Part shown: piece by piece, positions 8,530 through 15,636 of the stretch
Layout: every line of letters begins with the position of its first letter
Numbering within the stretch: the stretch's first letter is position 1
Source: Solidesulfovibrio fructosivorans JJ]
GTDB taxonomy: Bacteria > Desulfobacterota > Desulfovibrionia > Desulfovibrionales > Desulfovibrionaceae
Length of the DNA: 64,000 nt
Assembly: GCF_000179555.1 (NCBI RefSeq)
Contig: NZ_AECZ01000006.1
Location: 62,001-126,000 of the forward strand
Direction: 5' to 3'
Position numbers and translations under genes: made by a program
Notes under the pieces: model-generated
Databases searched by the model: none
What the model was told of the DNA's origin: nothing
What the model saw: only the letters and a program-made list of their open reading frames with translations

Positions 8530-9108
8530 ATGGCCTGGTCAGGGCTGGCGATCCTTAACGCCCTGGCGGACGGCCCCAAGCTGACGCGGCAGATCGCGGC
8601 CCGCCTGGGAAAGACCCGCGAGGCCGCCCGGCTTTGCCTGGAAAGTCTGCGGCGCAAAGGGCTCATCCTATCGGCCGAAGGCATGCACCAGATCACGGAC
8701 AAGGGCCGGCAATTTCTGGCCGAGGATCGGGAGATTACTTCCGGTCCCTGCGGTAATGCTGCCCCGAGCCGACGCGCGTTATCCCTGCGCCAAAAGGCCT
8801 GGCGCGCCATGAGCATACGCGACGGCTTCAGCCTCGACGACCTGCTCACCATGCTGTGCGACGGCAGCGAGAAGGAGCCGGAGCGCAACCTGACGCGCTA
8901 CCTCGCAGCGCTGGAGACGGCCGGCTATCTGCTGCCGCTTGCCCGTCGCGGCGAAGGCGGCGTCAAGCGCTGGCGGCTGCGCCGCGACCGCATCAGCGGC
9001 CCCGAAGCCCCGGCCTTCAACACCCAAACCCGACGCTTGACGGATTGCAACACCGGCCAGGTCTTCGAGCTTGGCCGCATCGCCCTGGAGGCTGGCCATG
9101 TCCGCTGA
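8530..9108 (+). CDS. Early phage protein with two winged-helix-like segments
   Basis: A 192-residue protein. Residues 15-55 (KLTRQIAARLGKTREAARLC, then LESLRRKGLI) form a winged-helix unit that resembles MarR-type wings. A second segment (SLDDLLTMLCDGS through LARYLAALETAGYLLPL) looks like another winged helix with a basic wing (GGVKRWRLRRDR). It probably binds DNA as an early regulator or replication accessory. The start touches the MuB stop, and the 3' end overlaps the next gene by 11 bp. No named family is recognised with certainty. Confidence 0.65.
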   Translation: MAWSGLAILNALADGPKLTRQIAARLGKTREAARLCLESLRRKGLILSAEGMHQITDKGRQFLAEDREITSGPCGNAAPSRRALSLRQKAWRAMSIRDGFSLDDLLTMLCDGSEKEPERNLTRYLAALETAGYLLPLARRGEGGVKRWRLRRDRISGPEAPAFNTQTRRLTDCNTGQVFELGRIALEAGHVR

Positions 9109-9457
9109 TTGGCTGGCGCTGCTGGCCGCCGAGGCGGCGCGGACGTCCATCGCGGCCACAGGCCGGCGGCTGGGCTACTCGCGCACCTCCATCAGCCTGG
9201 CCCTGGCCGGCAAGTATCCGGGAGGCACGGACAAGCTGTCCGCCAAGGTCCTGGCCATCCTCGGGCATCGGGTCTGCCCGCATCTCGGCCGGGAAGTGAC
9301 GCCGGGCGAATGCGCGGACAACGGCGACAGGATGCCCACGTCCAGCCCGGCGGCCCTGCGCTTGTGGCGGGCCTGCCAGACCTGCCCGCACCGGGTGGCC
9401 CCCAAAACCAACGTCAACGACCGGCCCCGGGCGGCCGGAAAGGAGCAAACGGCATGA
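9098..9457 (+). CDS. Small HTH protein with Cys-rich C-terminal half
   Basis: A 119-residue protein. The N-terminal half has a LacI/XRE-type helix-turn-helix (AATGRRLGYSRTSISLALAG) followed by a wing-like KYPGG. The C-terminal half has spaced Cys and His residues (CPHLG, GECADN, CQTCPHR) that could hold a metal. ATG 9098 was chosen over the upstream in-frame ATG 9071 because it gives a compact overlap with the preceding gene and starts just before the HTH domain. It sits in the early operon, so a regulatory role is likely, but no specific function can be given. Confidence 0.65.
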   Translation: MSADWLALLAAEAARTSIAATGRRLGYSRTSISLALAGKYPGGTDKLSAKVLAILGHRVCPHLGREVTPGECADNGDRMPTSSPAALRLWRACQTCPHRVAPKTNVNDRPRAAGKEQTA

Positions 9458-10071
9458 CGACGGCTACGGCGATTCCCGACGGCTACATGGAAGACGCCAA
9501 GGGGCGGCTTATCCCCACCGCCAAGGTCAAGGAAGTGGACAAGCTGCGCGACGAGCTGACGCGCAACATCGTGGCCACGGCCAAGGGCGTGCAGATGGCC
9601 ATGCGCGATTTCCGCGCCAACACCCTGGGCGACATCCAGGCTTTCGCCGACCTTTCGGCCGAGAAGTACGGGGCCAGGCGCGGCGGCCTCAAGGGCAATC
9701 TTTCGCTCTTGAGCTTCGACGGCCGCTACAAGGTGCAGGTGCAGATCAGCGAGCACCTGGCCTTTGACGAGCGCTTGCAGGCGGCCAAGGCGCTTATCGA
9801 CGAGTGCCTGACCGAATGGACCCAGGGCAGCCCCGACGAGATCAAGGCCATCATCAACCAGGCCTTTGCCGTGGACAAGGAAGGCCGGGTCAACACCGGC
9901 GCGATCCTGGGCTTGCGGCGTCTCGACATCCAGGACCCGCGCTGGCGCGAGGCCATGGAGGCCATTGCCGACAGCCTGCGCGTGGTGGGCAGCAAGAAGC
10001 TCCTGCGCGTCTACGAGCGCCAGGACGACGGCTCCTACACCCCCATCGCCCTGGACCTGGCGGCGCTGTGA
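9454..10071 (+). CDS. DUF3164-type early phage protein
   Basis: A 205-residue protein matching the DUF3164 family of Mu-like phages: the YMEDAKGRLIPTAKVKEVDK opening, then a helical middle, and the RRLDIQDPRW(R)EAMEAI segment with SKKLLRVYER near the C-terminus. The biochemical role of the family is not established. It lies in the early operon after regulatory genes. ATG 9454 follows AAAGGAGC and overlaps the previous stop by 4 bp, and the stop shares bases with the next ATG (TGATG). Confidence 0.8.
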   Translation: MTTATAIPDGYMEDAKGRLIPTAKVKEVDKLRDELTRNIVATAKGVQMAMRDFRANTLGDIQAFADLSAEKYGARRGGLKGNLSLLSFDGRYKVQVQISEHLAFDERLQAAKALIDECLTEWTQGSPDEIKAIINQAFAVDKEGRVNTGAILGLRRLDIQDPRWREAMEAIADSLRVVGSKKLLRVYERQDDGSYTPIALDLAAL

Positions 10072-10292
10072 TGGACGCGCTGCCCATCGAGGTGCGGGAG
10101 GAGCTGCGCCGCATGCCGCCCGCGACCACGGCCGAGGACGCCACGGCGCTGGCGCGCGGCCTGGCCCGAAACGGGTTGCGTGCCCTGCGCAGCGGCATCC
10201 AGGGGCGCGAGACCGAGACGCGGCAGGTCGCGGCCACGGTGGCCGCCGCCGGCATCCGGCTGGTGGAATACTGCAATCAGGATTGGCCGTAG
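10071..10292 (+). CDS. Small early phage protein
   Basis: A 73-residue, mostly helical protein with no recognised domain. Its start codon shares a base with the preceding stop (TGATG), so translation is probably coupled to the DUF3164 gene. The composition is charged, with Arg and Glu evenly spread, and no membrane segment. Small uncharacterised genes at this position are common in the early operon of Mu-like phages. Confidence 0.6.
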   Translation: MDALPIEVREELRRMPPATTAEDATALARGLARNGLRALRSGIQGRETETRQVAATVAAAGIRLVEYCNQDWP

Positions 10293-10311
10293 GTCGGCCG
10301 GAGGAACAGGC

Positions 10312-10491
10312 ATGCCCGATACAAAACGGCAGGTGCCCATGCGGGCGCTCAAGAGCGCCGAAAGCCAGGCGCTTTTCTGGAAAAAGCAGGCCGAAGCCCT
10401 GTCCGGCCTGCTCACCAAGGCCATGCGGGACGGCCAGCTCGGCACGTCCTACGTCCGGCAGGCGCAACGCCTCATCGCCGGTGTGATCTAA
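10312..10491 (+). CDS. Small early phage protein
   Basis: A 59-residue protein from ATG 10312 behind a good GGAGGAAC ribosome-binding site. The sequence is basic and helical (LKSAESQALFWKKQAEALSG). No family is recognised. It ends 72 bp before gemA, a gap that contains a short GC hairpin and AAAGAGAAAAAG ahead of the gemA start. Confidence 0.6.
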   Translation: MPDTKRQVPMRALKSAESQALFWKKQAEALSGLLTKAMRDGQLGTSYVRQAQRLIAGVI

Positions 10492-10563
10492 GCGAAACCG
10501 CCCCGCGTGGGCGGTCGTCCGGGCGTGGCGGCCCGGGCCTGATGAGCAGCCAAAGAGAAAAAG

Positions 10564-10977
10564 ATGCGTCCCGAATCCCGTAAAAGCCTGCTGGCCAAAA
10601 TCCATATCGCCAAGAAAGATCTTGGTTTGGATGACGCCAGCTACCGCGCTGTCCTGGAGCGGCTGACCGAACACGAAAGCGCCGGCGATTGCACCGTGCC
10701 GCAGTTGGTGCGGGTGGTCGCCTACCTGCGGACCCTCGGCTGGCAGGAGCCGGCCAAGAAGCCCTCGCGCCGCAAGCCGGCGGTCCCCGGTGCGGCCGGA
10801 TATATCGACAAGATGGAGGCCTTGCTGGCCGAAGCCAAGCGGCCCTGGAGCTATGCCGGGGGCATCGCCAAGCGCATGTTCGGCGTGGAAAAGCTGGAAT
10901 GGCTCACACCCGAGCAGGCGCGCGGCGTGCTGGCGGCGCTTTCGCGCGACGCAGCGCGCCATGGGAGGCCGGCATGA
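10564..10977 (+). CDS. gemA: GemA-like phage regulatory protein (Mu gp16 family)
   Basis: A 137-residue member of the GemA/DUF1018 family: KSLLAKIHIAKKDLGLDDAS at the start with YRAVLERLTEHESAGDCT, and the conserved C-terminal RPWSYAGGIAKRMFGVEKLE. In Mu, GemA alters host gene expression and supercoiling-related functions during development. Its position immediately before mor is the normal one. The stop overlaps the mor start by 4 bp (ATGA). Confidence 0.85.
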   Translation: MRPESRKSLLAKIHIAKKDLGLDDASYRAVLERLTEHESAGDCTVPQLVRVVAYLRTLGWQEPAKKPSRRKPAVPGAAGYIDKMEALLAEAKRPWSYAGGIAKRMFGVEKLEWLTPEQARGVLAALSRDAARHGRPA

Positions 10978-11396
10978 GCGAGCAGCAGAACCTGCCGGCG
11001 TCCGTGCAGGAGCTGGTGGACCTGATCGGCCTGCCAAAGGCAGTGCTCCTGGTGCGGTCCTTGGGCGGCACCACCTTCCCCGTGCCCAAACGGCAAACCA
11101 AGCTGGGCGAGCAACGCTACAACATGCTGGCCGACGTGGTAGGCGAGGATGCGGCGGACACGCTGGTGGCGCATTTCGGCGGCGGCGAACTGTACGTGCC
11201 CCGGTGCGCGGCGGCCTTGCAGGCGGTCCGGGATGCGGAGATCAACGCGTATTTCGTGGCCGAGACCAACAAGGGGCGGTCGTCGGCCGAGGTTGTTTTT
11301 CACTTAGCGCGGCGGTATAAACTTTCAGATAGGCGTATCTGGCTCATTCTCAAGACCGTTCCGGTAAAGCCAGAGGACCAATTCCGGTTAGTTTAA
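10974..11396 (+). CDS. mor: Mor-family middle/late transcription activator
   Basis: A 140-residue protein of the Mor/C family. The N-terminal half forms the dimerisation region (LPASVQELVDLIGLPKAVLL). The C-terminal helix-turn-helix is KGRSSAEVVFHLARRYKLSD followed by RRIWLILK. In Mu, Mor and C bind dyads to turn on middle and late operons. Only one member is visible here, so it may serve both steps; the natural targets would be the three box-plus-dyad elements at 11995, 15048 and 25398. Base composition shifts toward A+T in the last 100 bp. Confidence 0.8.
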   Translation: MSEQQNLPASVQELVDLIGLPKAVLLVRSLGGTTFPVPKRQTKLGEQRYNMLADVVGEDAADTLVAHFGGGELYVPRCAAALQAVRDAEINAYFVAETNKGRSSAEVVFHLARRYKLSDRRIWLILKTVPVKPEDQFRLV

Positions 11397-11408
11397 CGGA
11401 GGGGAAAC

Positions 11409-11993
11409 ATGAAACGTTTGGCAGTATTGGTAATAGCTTTGTGGGTGACTTTATGCGGGAAAGTTTGGGCGGTTGAAGCAAATCCCATGGCGAGATTGCA
11501 CGGCGGGAATATAGTGCAGTCGATTAGTGTAGCCGCGAATGAAAATAATGGATATTTCAAGACACCAATAGAGAATGCAAAAATAAAAGCCTTAGAATCT
11601 GCAGTTATATCCATCGAAATGGAGCCATCTAAAAAAATAATCACAAAATCCGGAAAAGATGTTACTCCGTTGACCACGTCACACATAGCGCTAAGCAAGG
11701 ATACGGGAAAAGTTAAAGAGATTGTTTTTCTCGTACAGTGGAATAAAAATGCGGCATCTGCCATGGATGCGTTTCTAGCCGCTGGATTTGTTACAAAGCT
11801 CATGGGAAAGCTTATCAATCCTGAGGTCAAAGAAGACGGCCTACATAAATTATACAAGGCTTTATTAGGTGACAATCCTGGTGATTTTCTTGATGGAAAA
11901 GAACGGGTTGCTCGTGTGAATGGTGTAAAGTGTGCTGCGCAGTTGGTGCCCAACGTCGGGCTGGGACTCCTTATGTCAAACGGCACGGAATAG
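11409..11993 (+). CDS. AT-rich exported protein, accessory (moron-like) gene
   Basis: A 194-residue protein with a clear signal peptide: KR then LAVLVIALWVTLCGKVWA, cleavage near residue 21. The mature part has no recognised domain. It is rich in Lys and Ile with mixed alpha/beta character, and a short KCAAQLVPN segment near the end. Codon use and base composition are much more AT-rich than neighbouring phage genes, which points to recent gain. It sits between mor and the first late box, behind a GGAGGGGAAAC ribosome-binding site. An envelope role in the lysogen, such as exclusion, is possible but not shown. Confidence 0.65.
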   Translation: MKRLAVLVIALWVTLCGKVWAVEANPMARLHGGNIVQSISVAANENNGYFKTPIENAKIKALESAVISIEMEPSKKIITKSGKDVTPLTTSHIALSKDTGKVKEIVFLVQWNKNAASAMDAFLAAGFVTKLMGKLINPEVKEDGLHKLYKALLGDNPGDFLDGKERVARVNGVKCAAQLVPNVGLGLLMSNGTE

Positions 11994-11994
11994 A

Positions 11995-12047
11995 CTGAAT
12001 CCCTTCACCTATCACCGCCCCTGGTGCGCCGCCTAGCATAGGCGGCG
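11995..12047 (+). promoter_or_regulatory. Late control element 1 (19-bp box, 13-bp spacer, dyad)
   Basis: The box CTGAATCCCTTCACCTATC (11995-12013) contains the dyad TGAA-N4-TTCA. After 13 bp comes a 21-bp palindrome centred on GCA (12027-12047). The same arrangement recurs at 15048 and 25398. It lies between the AT-rich insert and the lysis operon and is probably the late promoter region acted on by the Mor-type activator. Which part is the -10 region cannot be told by eye. Confidence 0.6.
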
Positions 12048-12098
12048 TCCGGGGGCGGTTCCATTTGCGCCTCCAAACCGCAATGCAAGGAGGCGTCC

Positions 12099-12449
12099 AT
12101 GTCCCACAAGTTCCATTCCCCGCGTCTGCTCGCCTGTTCCGTGGCGGCCGCGTTGCTAGTGGCGGCGCTGTCCGTTGTGTCGCCGGTGCAGCTGCCGGTC
12201 ATGCTCTACAAGCTCGCGCTGGTCCTGCTGGCCGGCTACGTGGGCTACTGGCTCGACCGCTGGCTGTTTCCCTACGCCAGGCCGGACGGCTACTTGGCCC
12301 GCGAATGGCGCGCCCACGACGCCGCCTACCCCGACGACGAGGCCGACTACGCCGTGGTGCCGGGCTACGCATCCATCTTCGCCGCCGCGCTGCTGCGTCG
12401 CGCCTTGATCGTGCTCGGCGTCATGCTGGCCGTGTGCCTGGGGCTGTAG
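12099..12449 (+). CDS. Putative holin
   Basis: A 116-residue membrane protein. Hydrophobic segments lie at about 10-28 (LLACSVAAALLVAALSVV), 32-50 and 94-115, with an acidic loop (YPDDEADYA) between. Size, topology and position directly upstream of the cell-wall hydrolase and spanins make it the holin candidate. It has the AAGGAGGCGTCC ribosome-binding site. Sequence alone does not name a holin family, so the call rests on topology and context. Confidence 0.65.
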   Translation: MSHKFHSPRLLACSVAAALLVAALSVVSPVQLPVMLYKLALVLLAGYVGYWLDRWLFPYARPDGYLAREWRAHDAAYPDDEADYAVVPGYASIFAAALLRRALIVLGVMLAVCLGL

Positions 12450-12451
12450 CC

Positions 12452-13192
12452 GTGCGCCGGTTCCTGGCCGACATGCTCGGCCGCATCCCCGACGCCTGGC
12501 TCGCCCGGGCGGAAGCGGCCTCGGGCTTTGTCTGCAAGCACTTCTTCACAGGGTTCCTGTGGGGCGCGGGCTTCGCCGCCGGGGCGTTGGCCGTGCTCCT
12601 TTTCACCCTTGTGGCGGCCCGGGCCGAGTCCATCCCGGCCAATGCCTTGCGCCACCGGGCCGAGCTGACCCGGTGCGGCCGCTACGCCTTCGGCCTTGCC
12701 GCGCCCGTCGCGACGCTCGCCGCGCAGGTGCACCAGGAAAGCCGCTGGCGGGAAAATGCCGTCTCCCCGGTGGGCGCGCGCGGCCTGGCCCAGTTCATGC
12801 CGTCCACGTCCAAGTGGATCGCCGGGCTTGTGCCCGGGCTGGCCGCCAACGATCCCTTCAACCCGGGCTGGGCGCTTCGCGCCCTGGCAACCTACGACAA
12901 GTGGCTGTGGGACCGGGTGACGGCCCAGGACGGCTGCCAGCGCATGGCCATGGCCCTTTCCGGCTACAACGGCGGCCTGGGCTGGGTGCGGCGCGACAAG
13001 GCGCTTGCCGGGCGAAACGGCGTGGACCCGTTAATCTGGTTCGACCACGTCGAGCGTTTTAACGCCGGCCGCGCAGCCGCCGCCTGGAAAGAAAACCGGG
13101 GCTATCCCCGCCGCATCCTGGGGACGCTCGAACCACTCTATATCCGGGCCGGCTGGGGCCAGGGGGTGTGCCATGTCACTGCTGCTCAATAA
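12452..13192 (+). CDS. Lytic transglycosylase endolysin, membrane-anchored
   Basis: A 246-residue protein from GTG 12452, 2 bp after the holin stop. A hydrophobic segment at about 33-57 looks like a signal anchor. The SLT-type catalytic domain follows: Glu96 in QVHQESRW, SPVGARGLAQFMPST, and a later ALSGYNGG motif. It cleaves the glycan strands of peptidoglycan during lysis. The upstream frame is open further back, but GTG 12452 gives a compact operon and a sensible anchor. The 3' end overlaps the spanin gene by 20 bp. Confidence 0.88.
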   Translation: MRRFLADMLGRIPDAWLARAEAASGFVCKHFFTGFLWGAGFAAGALAVLLFTLVAARAESIPANALRHRAELTRCGRYAFGLAAPVATLAAQVHQESRWRENAVSPVGARGLAQFMPSTSKWIAGLVPGLAANDPFNPGWALRALATYDKWLWDRVTAQDGCQRMAMALSGYNGGLGWVRRDKALAGRNGVDPLIWFDHVERFNAGRAAAAWKENRGYPRRILGTLEPLYIRAGWGQGVCHVTAAQ

Positions 13193-13793
13193 GTGGGTGC
13201 TGGGTGCCGTGGCTGGGATGCTCGCCTGCGTCCTGACTTTCGGGGCCGGCTACCGCATCGGCTACGGCCGGGCCGATGCCGCCAGGCTGGCCGAGGTGGC
13301 CACTCTCAAGGCTCAGGCCGAGACATGGAAGGCCGAGCAGGCGAAAGCCTGGGCCGAGGCCGAGCGCAAGGCCCGCCAGGAGCTGGAAGCGACCCAAAGC
13401 CGGGCCAATGCCCTTGCCGCGAGGCTGGACCGGAGCAAGCGCCAAAGCGCGGCCAAAATCAGAAGCATCACAAGGAGAATCCCCCATGCGACTGCTGGCC
13501 TTGATTGTGTTTTCGGCCCTGAGTTTGTGCGCCTGTACAACGAGGCCATCGGTGCCGCCGCCCCCGGTTCCGGTGACACCGGTGATGGTGCCGTGCCCCA
13601 AGCCGCAGATCCCGCCCCAGTTGCTGGAGCGCCCGACGCCGCCCCGGCCGCTCACCCCGGATTACGACCGCGCCGCGCCGTGACCCCGGCCGACATCCTG
13701 GCCCACATCCGCGACTATGGGACGCGCGCGCAAGCCATGGAGGCGCAGCTAAACGCCCTGATCGACCTGGCCACGGACGGCGGGAACCGCTGA
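13173..13793 (+). CDS. Rz-like inner-membrane spanin subunit
   Basis: A 206-residue type II membrane protein: one N-terminal transmembrane segment (about 8-27), then a long Ala/Glu/Lys/Arg coiled coil (about 35-95) and a Pro/Ala-rich tail. This is the i-spanin layout; with the o-spanin it bridges and fuses the two membranes in the last step of lysis. The o-spanin gene is nested inside it in another frame. At 206 residues it is longer than lambda Rz because of the tail. Confidence 0.8.
   Translation: MSLLLNKWVLGAVAGMLACVLTFGAGYRIGYGRADAARLAEVATLKAQAETWKAEQAKAWAEAERKARQELEATQSRANALAARLDRSKRQSAAKIRSITRRIPHATAGLDCVFGPEFVRLYNEAIGAAAPGSGDTGDGAVPQAADPAPVAGAPDAAPAAHPGLRPRRAVTPADILAHIRDYGTRAQAMEAQLNALIDLATDGGNR
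13486..13683 (+). CDS. Rz1-like outer-membrane lipoprotein spanin, nested in Rz
   Basis: A 65-residue lipoprotein lying wholly within the Rz gene in another frame. It has its own AAGGAGAAT ribosome-binding site, a hydrophobic signal with lipobox SLCAC, and a Pro-rich mature part (PSVPPPPVPVTPV). A nested Rz1 is the classical lambda/P2 arrangement. The match of lipobox, proline richness and nesting makes this secure despite the small size. Confidence 0.85.
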   Translation: MRLLALIVFSALSLCACTTRPSVPPPPVPVTPVMVPCPKPQIPPQLLERPTPPRPLTPDYDRAAP

Positions 13794-14047
13794 TGGACGC
13801 CGCCGTGTGGGTGCCCATGGCCGTCAACGTGCTGCTCGGCCTGATCGCCTTTTTCGGCGGCCTGTGGATCAAGCACTTGCAGGATGCGCTCAAGGGCCAC
13901 GAGGCCGACGTGGCGGCCTTGCGGGAGCGGGTGGCGGACGGCTGCGTGCGTCGCGACGATTACCTGTTGATGCGCACCGAAACCTTGGACCGGCTGAAGG
14001 CCATCGAAGCCAAGCTGGACCGACTTATCGAAGGAGGAAAGGCATGA
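13793..14047 (+). CDS. Small membrane/coiled-coil phage protein (DUF2730-like)
   Basis: An 84-residue protein with one N-terminal transmembrane segment (MAVNVLLGLIAFFGGLWI, about 9-26), followed by a charged coiled coil to the C-terminus. It resembles the DUF2730 proteins found after the lysis genes in Mu-like phages (Mu gp25 position); the role is unknown. ATG 13793 overlaps the spanin stop (TGATG), and the 3' end overlaps the next ATG by 4 bp. Confidence 0.65.
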   Translation: MDAAVWVPMAVNVLLGLIAFFGGLWIKHLQDALKGHEADVAALRERVADGCVRRDDYLLMRTETLDRLKAIEAKLDRLIEGGKA

Positions 14048-14238
14048 GCGACGACTTGGCCGGGCAGTCCACGGAACTGGCCCTGTTACGGCGTATCGAC
14101 GCGAAGATGGACAAGATGGCGGCGCGGATCGATGCCGTGGACCGGCGGGCGGCCATCGCCGGCGGAGTGTCCGGCACCATTGCCGGCGGCGTGGTGGCCA
14201 TCGCCGTGGAATACATCAAGGCCAAGATGGGCTGGTAG
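14044..14238 (+). CDS. Small phage membrane protein
   Basis: A 64-residue protein: an N-terminal charged helix (RRIDAKMDKMAARIDAVDRR), then a Gly/Ala/Val-rich hydrophobic segment (IAGGVSGTIAGGVVAIAVEY) that probably spans the membrane. It overlaps the preceding gene by 4 bp behind GGAGGAAAGGC. In Mu-like phages small proteins here precede the small terminase gene. Downstream of this gene the expected terminase and portal genes are not found. Confidence 0.6.
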   Translation: MSDDLAGQSTELALLRRIDAKMDKMAARIDAVDRRAAIAGGVSGTIAGGVVAIAVEYIKAKMGW

Positions 14239-14586
14239 CCATAGCCCACGGCAAGGACACGATCGCGGCCGAGCGGACGGCCTCCGCGCACGAGCGTCCG
14301 CCCCTGGAGATGGCGGCGGCGGTCAAGATCGATATGCTGGCCAGTCTGGCCGGCGGCTTCAACAAAACCATCCCGGACTTCGCCAGGTGGGAACGGCCGA
14401 CGTGAGCCCCCCACGCACCGGTTCGGGGCCAGGAAAGGCCAGTACGGCAGCGCCCGCCGCAGGACGCCCCTTTCCCTGGGGCAAGGTCCCGGCGAGGCGC
14501 TTTTTTGGCGTTGGCCGCCGGACGAGGCGGAAATCGAGAAACCCGCGTTAGAATCGCTGCAAAGGGTGCTGGAGGGACGAGGCTAG
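14239..14586 (+). pseudogene. Degraded remnants where the head/packaging module should start
   Basis: Two gene-like fragments lie in different frames. The first, ending TGA 14403-14405, reads MAAAVKIDMLASLAGGFNKT and more from ATG 14310, open further upstream. The second, ending TAG 14584-14586, reads GEALFWRWPPDEAEIEKPAL and SLQRVLEGRG. Each looks like the tail of a real phage protein, and neither has an intact start. They sit exactly where the terminase, portal and capsid genes of Mu-like phages begin, so they are read as debris of a large deletion. Their parent families were not identified. Confidence 0.5.
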
Positions 14587-14645
14587 GGCGACGGGGGGAG
14601 GATGGATTTTAACGGGGGACTAACGGGGAATATGCGGTTAAAATC

Positions 14646-14986
14646 ATGAACAAAGCGTCTAACATCCTTGATCTGACTGAAAAAAGGTCTCCCCCCACAT
14701 CTCTCTTTAGTGGTTTTATTGCTTATGCGGTACATCCCGCAAGCAACTCTAAGGAAACGGAAGAAAAGGCGGCTGAAATTCGAGCCGAAATCCGCAAGAA
14801 TTATGATGCGCTTCCTTCAAATTCGAGAGAAATGGACTACTTTTTTGGACCCCTTCGACCTTTTCTGAGCAAACCATACGAACGATCCGGGACAAAATCA
14901 AAAAGGCTGTCCATGCTGCAGGCGCCACCATTACATTCACGATTAAAGTTTGCTATGACAATAATACATTAGTCGATCTGTCTTGA
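14646..14986 (+). pseudogene. AT-rich accessory gene interrupted by a frameshift
   Basis: From ATG 14646 the frame reads sensibly (FSGFIAYAVHPASNSKETEE) to about 14840. At a run of six T it loses sense. Moving to the -1 frame there gives SEQTIRTIRDKIKKAVHAAG, then TITFTIKVCYDNN, to TGA 14984-14986. One T lost from a run of seven would explain this. The joined product would be about 113 residues, soluble, of no recognised family. It is AT-rich like the other two inserts and directly precedes a terminator and the second late box. A sequencing error in the homopolymer is possible. Confidence 0.5.
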
Positions 14987-15017
14987 TCTAGTCAAATTCC
15001 TCCCGCGCCATCGCATG

Positions 15018-15044
15018 GGCGACCTTCTGGTCGCCTTTTATTTT
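15018..15044 (+). terminator. Rho-independent terminator
   Basis: GGCGACC, a TTCT loop, GGTCGCC and then TTTTATTTT. It lies just downstream of the frameshifted AT-rich gene and 4 bp before the second late box, so it separates the accessory gene from the next late operon. Confidence 0.75.
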
Positions 15045-15047
15045 CAT

Positions 15048-15097
15048 CTGAACCCCTTCACCTATCGCGCATCCCCCTCCCGCCACTAGCGTGGCGG
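15048..15097 (+). promoter_or_regulatory. Late control element 2 (19-bp box, 13-bp spacer, dyad)
   Basis: The box CTGAACCCCTTCACCTATC (15048-15066), a 13-bp spacer, then the dyad CCGCCACTAGCGTGGCGG (15080-15097). The dyad ends 2 bp before ATG 15100. The box is identical to element 3 and differs from element 1 at one base, while the dyad arms differ in sequence but keep pairing in all three. It heads the gp36-to-V tail operon. Confidence 0.65.
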
Positions 15098-15099
15098 AC

Positions 15100-15258
15100 A
15101 TGCGCAACGCTTTCCACTCTCCCATAAGCCACGCCACGGCCGCCATTGCCGTGGCGCGCATCGCCCGCGCCCACATCCGGGCCGCAGATGGGGCTTTTGC
15201 CTGCGGCAACGCGGCAAAAGCCCCCAAACCCGAGACCCCACAGCCCAAGGACAAGTAA
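15100..15258 (+). CDS. Short phage protein heading the tail operon
   Basis: A 52-residue Ala-rich, basic frame from ATG 15100 to TAA 15258, abutting the gp36 homologue start at 15259. It starts 2 bp after the dyad of control element 2. The sequence (HATAAIAVARIARAHIRAAD) suggests one amphipathic helix. It may be an intact small structural protein, or the residue of a longer gene lost with the head module. No family is recognised. Confidence 0.45.
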   Translation: MRNAFHSPISHATAAIAVARIARAHIRAADGAFACGNAAKAPKPETPQPKDK

Positions 15259-15636
15259 ATGTACGCCAGTCTGGACGACATGACGGCCGCCTTCGGCACG
15301 GACGAGCTGCTGGCCATCACCGACCGGGACAATACCGGCGCGGTGGACGCGGCGCTTGCCGAGAACGCCCTGGCCCGCGCCGCTTCCGAGGCGGACAGCT
15401 ACCTGGCCCGGCGCTACGCCGTGCCCGTGGCCGATCCCGTGCCGCCGGTCTTGACGGCGGCCGTGTGCGACATCGCCCGCTATCGCCTGACCGGGGGCCT
15501 GGCCAGCGAGACGGACACGATCCTGGAGCGCTACCGGCAGGCCCTCGAGTGGCTGACGCGGGTGGCTGAAGACAAGGCCGATTTGCCCGGCCAGTCCCCG
15601 TCCACCGGGCAGGCGGTCGCGGAGGACAAGGCGTGA
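15259..15636 (+). CDS. Mu gp36-like protein (DUF1320)
   Basis: A 125-residue DUF1320 protein: MYASLDDMTAAFGTDELLAI at the start, then a helical middle with SEADSYLARRYAVPV and CDIARYRLTG, and an acidic tail. In Mu-like virions gp36 belongs to the head-tail connector/neck group. It is the first intact structural gene of the tail operon. It overlaps the gp37 homologue by 4 bp (GTGA). Confidence 0.85.
   Translation: MYASLDDMTAAFGTDELLAITDRDNTGAVDAALAENALARAASEADSYLARRYAVPVADPVPPVLTAAVCDIARYRLTGGLASETDTILERYRQALEWLTRVAEDKADLPGQSPSTGQAVAEDKA

Noticed and set aside
14838-14848. Programmed -1 frameshift at the T6 run in the AT-rich gene
   Set aside because: The in-register heptamer is CTTTTTT, which is not a proper X XXY YYZ site, and no stimulatory structure is evident; mutation or sequencing error is simpler.
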